Part shown: piece after piece, positions 53,767 to 62,859 of the stretch | How positions within the stretch are numbered: the first letter of the stretch is position 1 | Layout of the letters: the number at the start of each line of letters is the position of its first letter | Source of the DNA: Streptomyces physcomitrii | Lineage (GTDB): Bacteria > Actinomycetota > Actinomycetes > Streptomycetales > Streptomycetaceae | DNA: 64,000 bases | Assembly: GCF_012273655.1 (NCBI RefSeq) | Contig: NZ_JAAWWP010000012.1 | Location: forward strand, 186,001 to 250,000 | Direction of reading: 5' to 3' | Position numbers and translations under genes: made by a program | Notes under the pieces: generated by a model | What the model was told of the DNA's origin: nothing | The model's database searches: none | Seen by the model: the letters and a program-made list of their open reading frames with translations, nothing else

Positions 53767-54677
53767 GCACTCGCAAGCACACCGCACTGCCCAAGGCGGA
53801 GATCCTCATCGAGGCGCTGCCGTGGCTGACCCGTCACCACGGCAGGACCGTCGTCATCAAGTTCGGCGGCAACGCCATGGTCAACGACCAGCTCAAGGCG
53901 GCCTTCGCGCAGGACGTGGTCTTCCTGCGGCACGCCGGACTGCGCCCCGTGGTGGTGCACGGCGGCGGCCCGCAGATCAGCGCGCAGCTCGACAAGCAGG
54001 GCCTGGTCAGCGAGTTCCGGGCCGGACTCAGGGTCACCACCCCCGAGGCGATGGACGTGGTCCGCATGGTGCTCGCCGGGCAGGTGCAGCGCGAACTCGT
54101 CGGGCTGCTCAACCAGCACGGCCCGCACGCCGTCGGGCTCACCGGCGAGGACGCGCACACCATCACCGCGGTCAAGCACCAGCCGCAGATCGACGGCGAG
54201 CTGGTCGACATCGGCCGGGTCGGCGAGATCACCCGTATCGACACCGGCGCCATCGAGGCGCTGCTCGACGACGGGCGCATCCCGGTCGTCTCCTCCATCG
54301 CCCGGGCCGCGGACGACGGGCACATCTACAACGTCAACGCGGACACCGCCGCCGCCGCGCTCGCCGCGGCACTCGGCGCGGAGACGCTGATGGTCCTCAC
54401 CGACGTGGAGGGCCTCTACGAGGACTGGCCGCACAGCGACGAGGTGATCAGCAGGCTCACCGCCTCCGAGCTGGAGAAGCTGCTGCCCGAGCTGGCCAGC
54501 GGCATGGTCCCGAAGATGGAGGGCTGCCTGCACGCGGTACGCGGCGGGGTCCGCACCGCCCGCGTCATCGACGGACGGGTGGAGCACTCGATCCTGCTTG
54601 AGATCTTCACCGACGAGGGGATCGGCACCATGGTCGTGCCGGACCCGCCCGAGGCCACCGGAGGGAAGCGGCCGTGA
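53763..54677 (+). CDS. argB: Acetylglutamate kinase
   Basis: 304 residues of the amino acid kinase family. TVVIKFGGNAM (phosphate loop), VVVHGGGPQISAQL (acetylglutamate site), YNVNADTAAAALAAAL and VLTDVEGLY are visible. It phosphorylates N-acetylglutamate and is often arginine-inhibited; an N-terminal extension of about 20 residues helps hexamer formation in sensitive forms and is present here. Overlaps argJ and argD by 4 nt each. Confidence 0.97.
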   Translation: MSTRKHTALPKAEILIEALPWLTRHHGRTVVIKFGGNAMVNDQLKAAFAQDVVFLRHAGLRPVVVHGGGPQISAQLDKQGLVSEFRAGLRVTTPEAMDVVRMVLAGQVQRELVGLLNQHGPHAVGLTGEDAHTITAVKHQPQIDGELVDIGRVGEITRIDTGAIEALLDDGRIPVVSSIARAADDGHIYNVNADTAAAALAAALGAETLMVLTDVEGLYEDWPHSDEVISRLTASELEKLLPELASGMVPKMEGCLHAVRGGVRTARVIDGRVEHSILLEIFTDEGIGTMVVPDPPEATGGKRP

Positions 54678-55891
54678 GCGACCGGGAACTGAGCAACCAG
54701 GAACTGGCCACGCGCTGGCAGGGCGCGCTGATGAACAACTACGGCACCCCGCGGCTCTCCCTGGTGCGCGGCGAGGGCGCCACCGTCTGGGACGCCGACG
54801 GCCGCGCCTACCTCGACTTCGTCGGCGGGATCGCGGTGAACGCCCTCGGCCACGCGCACCCGGCCGTGGTCCGCGCGGTCAGCGACCAGATCGCCACCCT
54901 CGGCCATGTCTCCAACCTCTTCGTCGCCGAGCCGCCCGTGCGGCTCGCCGAGAAGCTGCTCGCCGCCGCCGGGCGCGAGGGCAGGGTGTACTTCGCCAAC
55001 TCCGGCGCGGAGGCGGTCGAGGCCGCCGTCAAGATCGGGCGGCTGACCGGGCGCCCGCACATGGTCGCCACCGAGGGCGGCTTCCACGGCCGCACCATGG
55101 GCGCCCTCGCCCTCACCGGCCAGCCCGGCAAGCAGCAGGGCTTCCACCCGCTGCCGGGCGAGGTCACCCACGTACCGTACGGGGACGTCGAGGCGCTGCG
55201 GGCCGCGGTCACCGAGGAGACCGCGCTCTTCGTGGTGGAGCCGGTGCAGGGCGAGAACGGGGTCGTGGTGCCGCCGCCGGGGTATCTCGCCGCGGCCCGG
55301 GAGATCACCCGGGCCACCGGGACCCTGCTCGTTCTGGACGAGGTGCAGACCGGGATCGGCCGTACCGGGCACTGGTTCGCCTGCCAGGCGCAGGGTGTCG
55401 AGCCGGATGTCCTCACCCTGGCCAAGGGCCTCGGCGGCGGACTGCCGATCGGTGCGACGCTCGCCTTCGGCGCCGCGGCCGGGCTCCTGAACCCGGGGCA
55501 GCACGGCTCCACCTTCGGCGGCAATCCGGTCGCCTGCGCCGCCGGGATCGCCGTGCTCGACACCCTCGCGGACGAGCACCTCCTGGAGAACGCCAAGCGG
55601 GTGGGGGAGCGGCTGCGCTCCGGAATCGAGTCCCACAAGCACCAGTTGACGTCACATGTCCGGGGTGCGGGCCTGCTGCTGGGTATCGTGCTCACCGAGC
55701 CGCTCGCACCCCGGGTGCAGCAGGCGGCTCAGGACGCCGGCTTCCTGGTGAACGCGCCCGCCCCCGATGTCGTACGGCTCATGCCGCCGCTCAACCTCCG
55801 CGACGACGAGGCCGACGCCTTCCTCGAAGCGCTCCCCGGTGTCCTCGACGGGGCCCTGCGGCCGAGCGGGGACGGACGAGCCGGAGATTGA
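54674..55891 (+). CDS. argD: Acetylornithine aminotransferase
   Basis: 405 residues, class III PLP aminotransferase. NNYGTPRLSLVRGEGATVWDADG, YFANSGAEAVEAAVKIGR, LDEVQTGIGRTG and the PLP lysine in TLAKGLGGGLPIGA are present. It converts N-acetylglutamate semialdehyde to N-acetylornithine. GTG 54674 overlaps argB. Confidence 0.97.
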   Translation: MSDRELSNQELATRWQGALMNNYGTPRLSLVRGEGATVWDADGRAYLDFVGGIAVNALGHAHPAVVRAVSDQIATLGHVSNLFVAEPPVRLAEKLLAAAGREGRVYFANSGAEAVEAAVKIGRLTGRPHMVATEGGFHGRTMGALALTGQPGKQQGFHPLPGEVTHVPYGDVEALRAAVTEETALFVVEPVQGENGVVVPPPGYLAAAREITRATGTLLVLDEVQTGIGRTGHWFACQAQGVEPDVLTLAKGLGGGLPIGATLAFGAAAGLLNPGQHGSTFGGNPVACAAGIAVLDTLADEHLLENAKRVGERLRSGIESHKHQLTSHVRGAGLLLGIVLTEPLAPRVQQAAQDAGFLVNAPAPDVVRLMPPLNLRDDEADAFLEALPGVLDGALRPSGDGRAGD

Positions 55892-55898
55892 GACGACG

Positions 55899-56438
55899 AT
55901 GAGCCAGGCGCAGGACAACGAGCAGGCGGGGCCCGCGGTACCGCAGACGCGCACCGCACGGCACCGCCGGATCGTGGACATCCTCAACCGCGGGCCGGTG
56001 CGCTCGCAGAGCCAGTTGGCGAAGCTGCTCGCCGACGACGGGCTGAGCGTCACCCAGGCGACCCTCTCCCGGGACCTCGACGAGCTGAACGCGGTCAAGA
56101 TCCGCAACACCGACGGCGACCTCATCTACGCGGTGCCCAGTGAGGGCGGCTTCCGCACCCCGCGCGCCCCGCTCGGCGAGTCGGCGAAGGAGGAGCGGAT
56201 GCGCCGGCTCTCCGCCGAACTCCTCATCTCCGCCGAGGCCTCGGCGAACCTCGTCGTGCTGCGCACCCCGCCGGGGGCCGCCCAGTTCCTCGCCTCCGCC
56301 ATCGACCAGGCCGAACTGCACGACATCCTCGGCACCATCGCCGGGGACGACACCCTGATGCTCATCAGCCGGGACCCCTCGGGCGGCAAGGCGCTCGCCG
56401 ACCACATGCTGCGGCTCGCGCAGAACGGGCACCACTGA
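55899..56438 (+). CDS. argR: Arginine repressor ArgR
   Basis: 179 residues. N-terminal winged helix (about 20-85: RHRRIVDILNRGPVRSQSQLAKLLADDGLSVTQATLSRDLDELNAVKI). C-terminal hexamer/arginine-binding domain with LLISAEASANLVVLRTPPGAAQFLASAIDQ and LGTIAGDDTLMLIS. It represses arg genes when arginine is high and so controls its own operon. Seven nt after argD. argG and argH do not follow. Confidence 0.97.
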   Translation: MSQAQDNEQAGPAVPQTRTARHRRIVDILNRGPVRSQSQLAKLLADDGLSVTQATLSRDLDELNAVKIRNTDGDLIYAVPSEGGFRTPRAPLGESAKEERMRRLSAELLISAEASANLVVLRTPPGAAQFLASAIDQAELHDILGTIAGDDTLMLISRDPSGGKALADHMLRLAQNGHH

Positions 56439-56490
56439 GCAGTACGGGCACCAGGGAGGGGCGCCTCGGCGTTCCGGCGCGGGGTGCCGC

Positions 56491-57465
56491 TCAGTCCCCG
56501 GCCGGTGCCGCTCTGCCGCGGTGCGCCATCCAGGCGGCGACCAGGGCGCCGGAGATGTTGTGCCAGACGGAGAACACCGCCGCGGGCAGCGCCGCGAGGG
56601 GGCTGAAGTGCGCGCTCGCCAGGGAGGCGGCCAGGCCCGAGTTCTGCATGCCGACCTCGAAGGCCATCGCCCGGGAGGCCGGTGCCCCGAGGCGGGCGAG
56701 CTTCCCGGCGCCGTAACCGAGGGCCAGGCCCAGGCCGTTGTGCAGCACCACCGCCAACAGCACGAGCGCGGCGGCCGACTTGAGGGCCTCGGCGCTGCCC
56801 GCGACCACGATCGCCACGATGAGGGCCACCGTCAGCGCGGAGAGCCAGGGCAGCGCGCCGAGCACCCGGTCGACCCAGCGCCCCGCGAAGAGGCGGACAA
56901 GCAGGCCCGCGCAGACCGGGAGCAGCACCGTCTTGAGGATGTCGGTCATCATCGAGCCGGTGTCCACCGGCAGGTACTCGCCCGCGAGCAGCAGCGTGAG
57001 CGGCGGGGTGACCAGCGGGGCCACCACGGTGGAGACCGTCGCCACCGAGACCGAGAGCGCCACATCGCCCCGGGCCAGATAGGTGACCACATTGGAGGCG
57101 GTGCCGCTCGGCGCGCAGCCCACCAGGATCACCCCGGCCGCCAGCTGCGGCGAGAGCCCGAGGGCGTGCGCCACCAGCCAGCCGAGGCCCGGCATGATCA
57201 CATAGTGCGCGACCAGACCGAGCCCGACCGCCCACGGCCGCCGGACCACCCCCTGGAAGTCCTTGCCGGTCATGGTCAGACCCATCAGGAACATCACCAC
57301 CCCGAGCAGGTACGGGACCTGCTCGCCGTGCCCGGTGAAGGCGTCCGGTACGGCGAGACCCAGGGCGCCCGCGGTGAGCACGAGCACCGGGAAGAGGGTG
57401 ACCGCGCGCCGGGCGGCCCGGTCGGCGGCGGGGGCGGTACGGGGACTGCGCTGTTCGGTTTCCAC
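56491..57465 (-). CDS. Bile acid:sodium symporter (BASS) family transporter
   Basis: 324 residues, nine or ten predicted helices. FLMGLTMTGKDF, HYVIMPGLGWLVAHALGLSP, VGCAPSGTASNVVTYLARGDVALSVSVA (helix-crossing sodium site) and FEVGMQNSGLAASLA are family hallmarks. GTG 57465 is chosen; a TTG at 57501 would add 12 residues. Substrates in bacteria include pantoate, 2-keto acids or bile-acid-like compounds; not decidable here. Convergent with argR. Confidence 0.88.
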   Translation of the reverse strand: METEQRSPRTAPAADRAARRAVTLFPVLVLTAGALGLAVPDAFTGHGEQVPYLLGVVMFLMGLTMTGKDFQGVVRRPWAVGLGLVAHYVIMPGLGWLVAHALGLSPQLAAGVILVGCAPSGTASNVVTYLARGDVALSVSVATVSTVVAPLVTPPLTLLLAGEYLPVDTGSMMTDILKTVLLPVCAGLLVRLFAGRWVDRVLGALPWLSALTVALIVAIVVAGSAEALKSAAALVLLAVVLHNGLGLALGYGAGKLARLGAPASRAMAFEVGMQNSGLAASLASAHFSPLAALPAAVFSVWHNISGALVAAWMAHRGRAAPAGD

Positions 57466-57563
57466 GGGCGGATGGAACGCGCTGACCCGGCCCGTACGCA
57501 AGGCCGTCTCGATATGTGGTCGCTACATCCGGTACGGCCGGAGGCCCGCGCCCCGCGCCCGGT

Positions 57564-58448
57564 TCAGCCCTCGTGCGGCACCAGGACCGTGGCGGCCCCG
57601 GGCGCGCAGGTGATCCGCAGCGGCAGGTCTCCGGCGAACTCCCCGTCCGCGTAGGCGAAGACCTCCGGCGCGTGGATCTCCACCTCGCGGGCCCGGTAGG
57701 TCTCCACCAGCGGGTGGCCGAGGTGGGTGCCGCGCTTGAGGAGCGGGAGCAGGCCGATCAGCTGCCGGCGGCCGGCGGCGCGCAGCAGCGTGACCTCCAG
57801 GAGGCCGTCGTCCACCGCGGCGTCCGGGCAGATCTTCAGTCCGCTGCCGTAGTAGGCGGTGTTGCCGACGGCGACCAGGATCCCCTCCTGCTCGACGCTC
57901 TTGCCGTCCAGCAGGATCCGGAAGGGGAACGGGCGCAGCCGCAGGCCCTCCAGGGCGATGGCCAGCTGGTAACGGGCCTTGCCACGGGGCCAGTTGAGGG
58001 TGTTGACGCGATGGCTGACCAGGGCGTCGAAGCCCGAGGTGAGCACGGTGGCGAACCAGCGCTCCCCGCAGCGGGCCAGGTCGACGGTGCGGCGGCGGCC
58101 GTCCATGAGCAGCCGGGTGGCGGCCGCCGGGTCGGTGCGCGGGATGCCGAGCATCCGGGCGAAGTCGTTGCCGGTCCCGGCCGGCACCACGCCGAGCGGC
58201 ACCCCGGTCCCCGCCACCGCCTGGGTGCCCAGGTGCACGGTGCCGTCGCCGCCGACCGCCGCGAGCACATCGGTGCCCTCGGCCACCTGCGCACGCGCCG
58301 CGGCGAGGGACTGCGCGGCGTCCTCACCGGAGATCACCGTCGTACGCCAGCCCGCCGCGCCGAGCAGCCGTACCGCCTCCCCGGCGACCCGGGCCGAACC
58401 GCCCTTCGCCGAGGCCGGGTTGACCAGGAGCGTGGCGTGCCCGGTCAT
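57564..58448 (-). CDS. Diacylglycerol kinase-family lipid kinase
   Basis: 294 residues. LLVNPASAKGGSARV, VLAAVGGDGTVHLGTQAVAGTGVPLGVVPAGTGNDFARMLG (nucleotide motif), FATVLTSGFDALV and the C-terminal VFAYADGEFAGDLPLRI match the DAGK_cat family. It phosphorylates diacylglycerol or a related lipid at the membrane. ATG 58448 overlaps the flavoprotein stop. The mycobacterial homologue in the same gene order is Rv2252. Confidence 0.92.
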   Translation of the reverse strand: MTGHATLLVNPASAKGGSARVAGEAVRLLGAAGWRTTVISGEDAAQSLAAARAQVAEGTDVLAAVGGDGTVHLGTQAVAGTGVPLGVVPAGTGNDFARMLGIPRTDPAAATRLLMDGRRRTVDLARCGERWFATVLTSGFDALVSHRVNTLNWPRGKARYQLAIALEGLRLRPFPFRILLDGKSVEQEGILVAVGNTAYYGSGLKICPDAAVDDGLLEVTLLRAAGRRQLIGLLPLLKRGTHLGHPLVETYRAREVEIHAPEVFAYADGEFAGDLPLRITCAPGAATVLVPHEG

Positions 58449-60052
58449 GAGCCGGCCGGGATCAGCTTGCCGGGGTTGAGGATCCCGGCCGGGTCGAGGG
58501 TCTGCTTGACGGCGGCCAGGACCTCCACGCCGAGCGGGCCGATCTCCGCCTCCATCCACGGGCGGTGGTCCATGCCCACCGCGTGGTGGTGGGTGATCGA
58601 GCCTCCGGCCGCGGCGATGGCGTCGCCCGCCGCCCGCTTCGCCGCCCCCCAGCGCGCCGCCGGGTCCGCGCCGCCGTCCGCCGCCACCGTGAAGTAGAGC
58701 GAGGCGCCGGAGTGGTAGGCGTGCGAGAGGTGGCAGTAGACCACCGGGTCGAAGCCCTCCCGGGCGAGTTCGCGGGTGAGCGCCCCGGTCACCGCGGTGC
58801 GCAGCGCGTGCAGCCCGGACCAGGAGGTCACGGTCTCCAGGGTCTCGGCGAGGACGCCCGCGTCGAGCAGCGCGTCGCGCAGATACGGGGCCGAGAAGCG
58901 CGAACGGCGCCAGGCGGCCGCCGAGTCCGCGGCGACCTTGACCGCGCCGTGCGCGGCGAGCACCTCGGCCACCGCCGACCGCCGGGCGGCCACCTGCGCC
59001 CCGGTGCCCTCGAAGCCGACCACGGACAGGCAGCCCTCGGGGGCCGCGCCGCCCGCGATGACCGCGTTGATGAAGGTCTCCGTCTCGTCGGAGACCCGGA
59101 TCGAGGTCGGCAGCAGCTGCCGCTGGGCCAACTCCCGTACGGCGGCGGCCCCTTCGGTGAAGGAGGGGAAGGACCAGGACTCCTCGATCCGCTCCTCGGG
59201 GGTGCGGTGCACCCGGACCGTGACCTCGGTGATCACGCCGAGGGTGCCCTCGGAGCCGAGGAAGAGCTGCCGCAGATCGGGCCCGGCGGCGGTGGCCGGA
59301 CCCCGGCTCAGCTCCAGGGTGCCGCGCGGGGTGGCGACCTTCAGCGCGGTGACCATGGCGTCGAAGCGCCCGTACCCGGCGGAGAACTGGCCCGAGGAGC
59401 GGGTCGCCGCGTAGCCGCCGATGGTGGCGAACTCGTAGCTCTGCGGGAAGTGGCCGAGCGTGAAGCCCTCGGCGCCGAGGAGCTCCTCGGCCTCCGGGGT
59501 GCGCAGGCCCGCCTGGAGGGTGGCGGTGCCGGACTCGGTGTCGAGGGCGACCAGGGCGTCGAGCCGCCTGAGGTCCAGGCTGACCACCGCGGGGAAGGGG
59601 CCGCGGAAGGGTTCGACGCCGCCGACCACGCTGGTGCCGCCGCCGAAGGGGACGACGGCCACGCCCTGCCGCGCACAGGCGTCGAGCACCGACCGCACCT
59701 GCTCGTGGTCCGCGGGGGTGAGGACCGCGTCCGGCGCCTCGCCCGCCTCCCCGGCGCGGCGGCGCAGCAGGTCGGGGGTGCTCTTGCCGCCGAGATGGCG
59801 CAGCCGGGCGGGCGCGTCGGTGCGTACGTGCTCCTCGCCCACCACCGCGGCCAGCGCCGCGCGGGCCTCCCGGGGCAGGGCGCTGGGCCGCAGCGCCACC
59901 TCCTCGGCCGGGACCCGGGCCGGGGCGGCGCCGCCGATGCCGAGGGTCTGGGCGATCAGCTGCCGGGTGTCCTCGTCGAGGGCGTGGCGCTCGGCCGGAT
60001 CGCCCCAGGCGTTCCAGGCCATGTCGACGACGTGGTGAGTGGGTCGCTTCAT
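58445..60052 (-). CDS. FAD-binding oxidase, alkyl-DHAP synthase-like
   Basis: 535 residues. FAD-binding PCMH domain: VAVVPFGGGTSVVGGVEPFRG and FATIGGYAATRSSGQFSAGYGRFDAMVTALKVATPRG, then LFLGSEGTLGVITEVTVRVHRTPEER. C-terminal domain: CHLSHAYHSGASLYFTV and SITHHHAVGMDHRPWMEAEIG, the HHH motif of alkylglycerone-phosphate synthases. In eukaryotes this enzyme makes ether lipids; the actinobacterial reaction is not settled. ATG 60052 lies only 17 nt from the divergent TetR start. Confidence 0.9.
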   Translation of the reverse strand: MKRPTHHVVDMAWNAWGDPAERHALDEDTRQLIAQTLGIGGAAPARVPAEEVALRPSALPREARAALAAVVGEEHVRTDAPARLRHLGGKSTPDLLRRRAGEAGEAPDAVLTPADHEQVRSVLDACARQGVAVVPFGGGTSVVGGVEPFRGPFPAVVSLDLRRLDALVALDTESGTATLQAGLRTPEAEELLGAEGFTLGHFPQSYEFATIGGYAATRSSGQFSAGYGRFDAMVTALKVATPRGTLELSRGPATAAGPDLRQLFLGSEGTLGVITEVTVRVHRTPEERIEESWSFPSFTEGAAAVRELAQRQLLPTSIRVSDETETFINAVIAGGAAPEGCLSVVGFEGTGAQVAARRSAVAEVLAAHGAVKVAADSAAAWRRSRFSAPYLRDALLDAGVLAETLETVTSWSGLHALRTAVTGALTRELAREGFDPVVYCHLSHAYHSGASLYFTVAADGGADPAARWGAAKRAAGDAIAAAGGSITHHHAVGMDHRPWMEAEIGPLGVEVLAAVKQTLDPAGILNPGKLIPAGS

Positions 60053-60069
60053 GTCGTACAGTCTTACAC
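60053..60069. promoter_or_regulatory. 17-bp divergent control region of the lipid locus
   Basis: The flavoprotein and TetR starts are separated by 17 nt. TACAGT (60057-60062) lies 7 nt before the TetR ATG and could be its -10. TAAGAC on the other strand (60066-60061) could be the -10 for the flavoprotein. Both genes would be leaderless. TGTcGTA...TACaCA arms make a likely TetR site. Confidence 0.5.
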
Positions 60070-60660
60070 ATGACGCCAATGCGTAAAAGTGAGGACGACA
60101 TCCTCGACGCCGCACGGGAGTGCGTGGAGGCCTTCGGGGTGCGGCGCACCACGCTCACCGACGTGGCCCGCAGGGCGGGGGTGAGCAGGCCGACCGTCTA
60201 CCGCTACTGGCCGGACATCTCCTCGCTCGTCGGCGACCTCATGACCCGCGAGCTGCGCGCGGTCTTCACCGCCTCCGCCGCCGCGGCCACCGAGGCCGAC
60301 GCGCTCTCCCGGATCGTGCACGGCTGCACCGGCACCGTCGCCGCCGTCTGGCACCACTCGATGTTCAACCGCTTCGTCGACAGCGAGGCCGAACTGCTCG
60401 CCACCTACGTCTTCCACCGGCTCGGCTCCAGCCAGCTGGCGGCCCTGGAACTGCTGCTCGCCCAGATCGCCGAGGGCCAGCAGGACGGCTCGGTACGCGA
60501 AGGCGACCCGCAGGAGCTGGCCCGCATCGTGCTGCTCACCGTGCAGTCCATCGCCTCCTCGCGCCGCCTGGTCGAGGACGTCTTCACCGAGGAGCGGCTG
60601 CTCGCCTCCCTCGCCCGTCTGCTCGACGGCTATCTGCGCCCCCGGGAGGCCACCTCATGA
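60070..60660 (+). CDS. TetR-family regulator of the lipid/glycerol-phosphate locus
   Basis: 196 residues. HTH (about 8-55): DDILDAARECVEAFGVRRTTLTDVARRAGVSRPTVYRYWPDISSLVGDLM. The remaining helices form the ligand/dimer domain. It overlaps glpD by 4 nt and is divergent from the flavoprotein, so it probably represses both sides. The mycobacterial counterpart in position is Rv2250c. Confidence 0.92.
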   Translation: MTPMRKSEDDILDAARECVEAFGVRRTTLTDVARRAGVSRPTVYRYWPDISSLVGDLMTRELRAVFTASAAAATEADALSRIVHGCTGTVAAVWHHSMFNRFVDSEAELLATYVFHRLGSSQLAALELLLAQIAEGQQDGSVREGDPQELARIVLLTVQSIASSRRLVEDVFTEERLLASLARLLDGYLRPREATS

Positions 60661-62210
60661 CCGCGCACCCCCCGACCGCGAAGTCCGGCCCCCGCTCCGC
60701 CTCGCTGAACGCCGGACGCCGGGCCCGCTCCCTCGAACTCCTCGGCGAGCGGCCCCGGGTGGACCTGCTCGTCGTCGGCGGCGGGGTCACCGGCGCCGGT
60801 ATCGCCCTGGACGCCGCCTCCCGCGGGCTGAGCGTGGTCCTCGCCGAACGCCACGACCTCGCCCACGGCACCAGCCGCTGGAGCTCCAAGCTGGTCCACG
60901 GCGGACTGCGCTATCTGGCCTCCGGCGAGGTCGGCGTCGCCTACGAGAGCGCCCGCGAACGCGGTGTCCTGATGGGCCGCACCGCCCCGCACCTGGTCCG
61001 CGCGCTGCCCATGGTGCTGCCGCTGCACGAGGACGTCTCCCGGCTCCAGGCCGTGCTCACCCGGGCCGGCTTCCTCGCCGGGGACGCCCTGCGGCTGAGC
61101 GCCAAGGTCGGCGCCGGGAGCCTGCCGCCCTCCCGCCGCATCCCCGCCGCCCTGACCCTGGCCCTGGCCCCGGCCCTCGACCCCACCGGGCTGCGCGGCG
61201 GCCAGCTCTCCTACGACGGCCAGCTCGTCGACGACGCCCGTCTCGTGGTCGCCCTCGCCCGCACCGCGGCGGCCCACGGCGCGCACATCCTCACCCGCTG
61301 CTCCGCCGTCGAGCTGACCGGCGACGCCGCCCTGCTGCGTGACGAACTCACGGGCGACACCCTGGAGTTGAGCGCCCGCTGCGTCCTCAACGCCACCGGG
61401 GTCTGGGCCGACCGGCTGGTCCCAGGCGTACGTCTGCGCCCCAGCCGCGGCACCCATGTCGTCCTCCCCGCCGAGCTGCTCGGCAATCCGCGGGTGGCGG
61501 TGACCGTCCCGGTGCCCGGCGAGACCAACCGCTTCGTCTTCGCCCTGCCCCAGCCGGACGGCCGGGTCTACGCCGGACTCACCGACGAACCCCTCGACGC
61601 CCCCGTGCCGGAGGTGCCCGAGGCCCCCGAGCCGGATATCGCCTTCCTGCTCGGCACCCTCTCCCGGGTGCTCACGGTGAAGCTGCGCCGCGAGGACGTG
61701 ATCGGCGCCTTCGCCGGACTGCGCCCGCTGCTCGACACCGGCACCGGCCGCAGCGCGGACCTCTCCCGCCGCCACGCGGTCCTCACCTCGCCCTCCGGGG
61801 TGATCACCGCGGTCGGCGGCAAGCTCACCACCTACCGGGCGATGGCCGAGGAGGCGGTGGACGCGGGTCTCGCCCGCGCCGGACTGCGCGCCGGACCCTG
61901 CCGCACCCGCACCCTGCCGCTGGTCGGCGCGGGCCCGGTCGAGCGCACCGCCGGGCTCCCGGCCCGCCTCGTCGCCCGCTACGGCAGCGAGGCCCCCGTG
62001 GTCCTCGCCGAGGCCGCCGGGGACGCCGCCCTGCTCGACCCGGTCGCGGCGCACATCACCGGGGCCGAACTGCGCTTCGCGGTACGGCACGAGGGCGCCC
62101 TCGACGAGGGCGACCTGCTCGACCGCCGTACCCGGATCGGCCTGGTCCCCGCCGACCGCGAGCGCGCGCTGCCCGCGGCCCGGGAGGCGCTGGCGGCCGG
62201 GGTGGCCTGA
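60657..62210 (+). CDS. glpD: Glycerol-3-phosphate dehydrogenase/oxidase
   Basis: 517 residues, FAD-dependent. DLLVVGGGVTGAGIALDAASRGLSVVLAERHDLAHGTS (FAD site), SSKLVHGGLRYL, RGTHVVLP, GVITAVGGKLTTYRAMAEEAVD and a C-terminal domain. It oxidises glycerol-3-phosphate to dihydroxyacetone phosphate at the membrane. ATG 60657 overlaps the TetR stop. The DHAP product is also the carbon skeleton of ether lipids, which fits the AGPS-like neighbour. Confidence 0.94.
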   Translation: MTAHPPTAKSGPRSASLNAGRRARSLELLGERPRVDLLVVGGGVTGAGIALDAASRGLSVVLAERHDLAHGTSRWSSKLVHGGLRYLASGEVGVAYESARERGVLMGRTAPHLVRALPMVLPLHEDVSRLQAVLTRAGFLAGDALRLSAKVGAGSLPPSRRIPAALTLALAPALDPTGLRGGQLSYDGQLVDDARLVVALARTAAAHGAHILTRCSAVELTGDAALLRDELTGDTLELSARCVLNATGVWADRLVPGVRLRPSRGTHVVLPAELLGNPRVAVTVPVPGETNRFVFALPQPDGRVYAGLTDEPLDAPVPEVPEAPEPDIAFLLGTLSRVLTVKLRREDVIGAFAGLRPLLDTGTGRSADLSRRHAVLTSPSGVITAVGGKLTTYRAMAEEAVDAGLARAGLRAGPCRTRTLPLVGAGPVERTAGLPARLVARYGSEAPVVLAEAAGDAALLDPVAAHITGAELRFAVRHEGALDEGDLLDRRTRIGLVPADRERALPAAREALAAGVA

Positions 62211-62239
62211 GGGCGGCACGGTGGCCTGAGGGCGGCACG
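62202..62239. repeat. 19-bp perfect duplication over the glpD stop
   Basis: GTGGCCTGAGGGCGGCACG occurs at 62202-62220 and 62221-62239. The first copy holds the last two codons and stop of glpD. Confidence 0.9.
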
Positions 62240-62283
62240 TACGGGCGCCGGGCCCCGGCCGAGGGGGATCCGGCTCCCGTACG
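62238..62283. terminator. Terminator between convergent glpD and small membrane gene
   Basis: CGTACGGG (62238-62245) pairs with CCCGTACG (62276-62283), with a GC-rich inner stem. It is placed to stop transcripts from both sides. Confidence 0.55.
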
Positions 62284-62293
62284 GGCACGTCCC

Positions 62294-62740
62294 TCAGGCG
62301 CGGTTCAGCTGCCTGCCGAGCACCCGGCTGCTCTGCGCCAGGAACTCGTGCATCGCGGCGCGGTACCGGTCCCGGCGCGACCGGTACGCGGCTTCCTCCA
62401 CCTCGCCGCGTCGCCAGTAGGCCCCGAGCGCCTGGCCCGCGTCGTCGACTTCACGCAGGGCGGCCAGCAGACCGGCGTCCCGGGCCAGGATCTCCACCCG
62501 CGCGGAGGCCAGACGATGTGCCGCCAGGTCCCACTGGACCACCCGGCCTTCGAGGTCCAGCGCGTACTCCTCCCAGATGCGGTTGAGCAGATCCCCGCTC
62601 GATGCCGCCACCTGGGCACAGGCGTCCATGAGCAGCTCCATGGACTTGGCGCGTGCCTCGCTGCGCTTGGTCAGGTACTGCCCCAGTATCGCGATCGCCG
62701 CGCCGGTGACGGTGGCGAGAAGCGTCCCCCATGCGTCCAT
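62294..62740 (-). CDS. Small membrane-anchored helical protein
   Basis: 148 residues. One N-terminal membrane helix (WGTLLATVTGAAIAILGQYL) is followed by a helical cytosolic domain rich in Ala, Arg and Glu. No family recognised. ATG 62740 is the only plausible start. Function unknown. Confidence 0.7.
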   Translation of the reverse strand: MDAWGTLLATVTGAAIAILGQYLTKRSEARAKSMELLMDACAQVAASSGDLLNRIWEEYALDLEGRVVQWDLAAHRLASARVEILARDAGLLAALREVDDAGQALGAYWRRGEVEEAAYRSRRDRYRAAMHEFLAQSSRVLGRQLNRA

Positions 62741-62859
62741 GCCCGGATGCTGCCCACCCTGCCCGCCCGCAGTCCGCGGTGGCCGGCGGCGCCGTGCACC
62801 GCGCGTCCCCTGCGGGCCGCCGGCTCCCCGCCCCGTGCGGAGGCCGCCCCGGTGCGGCC

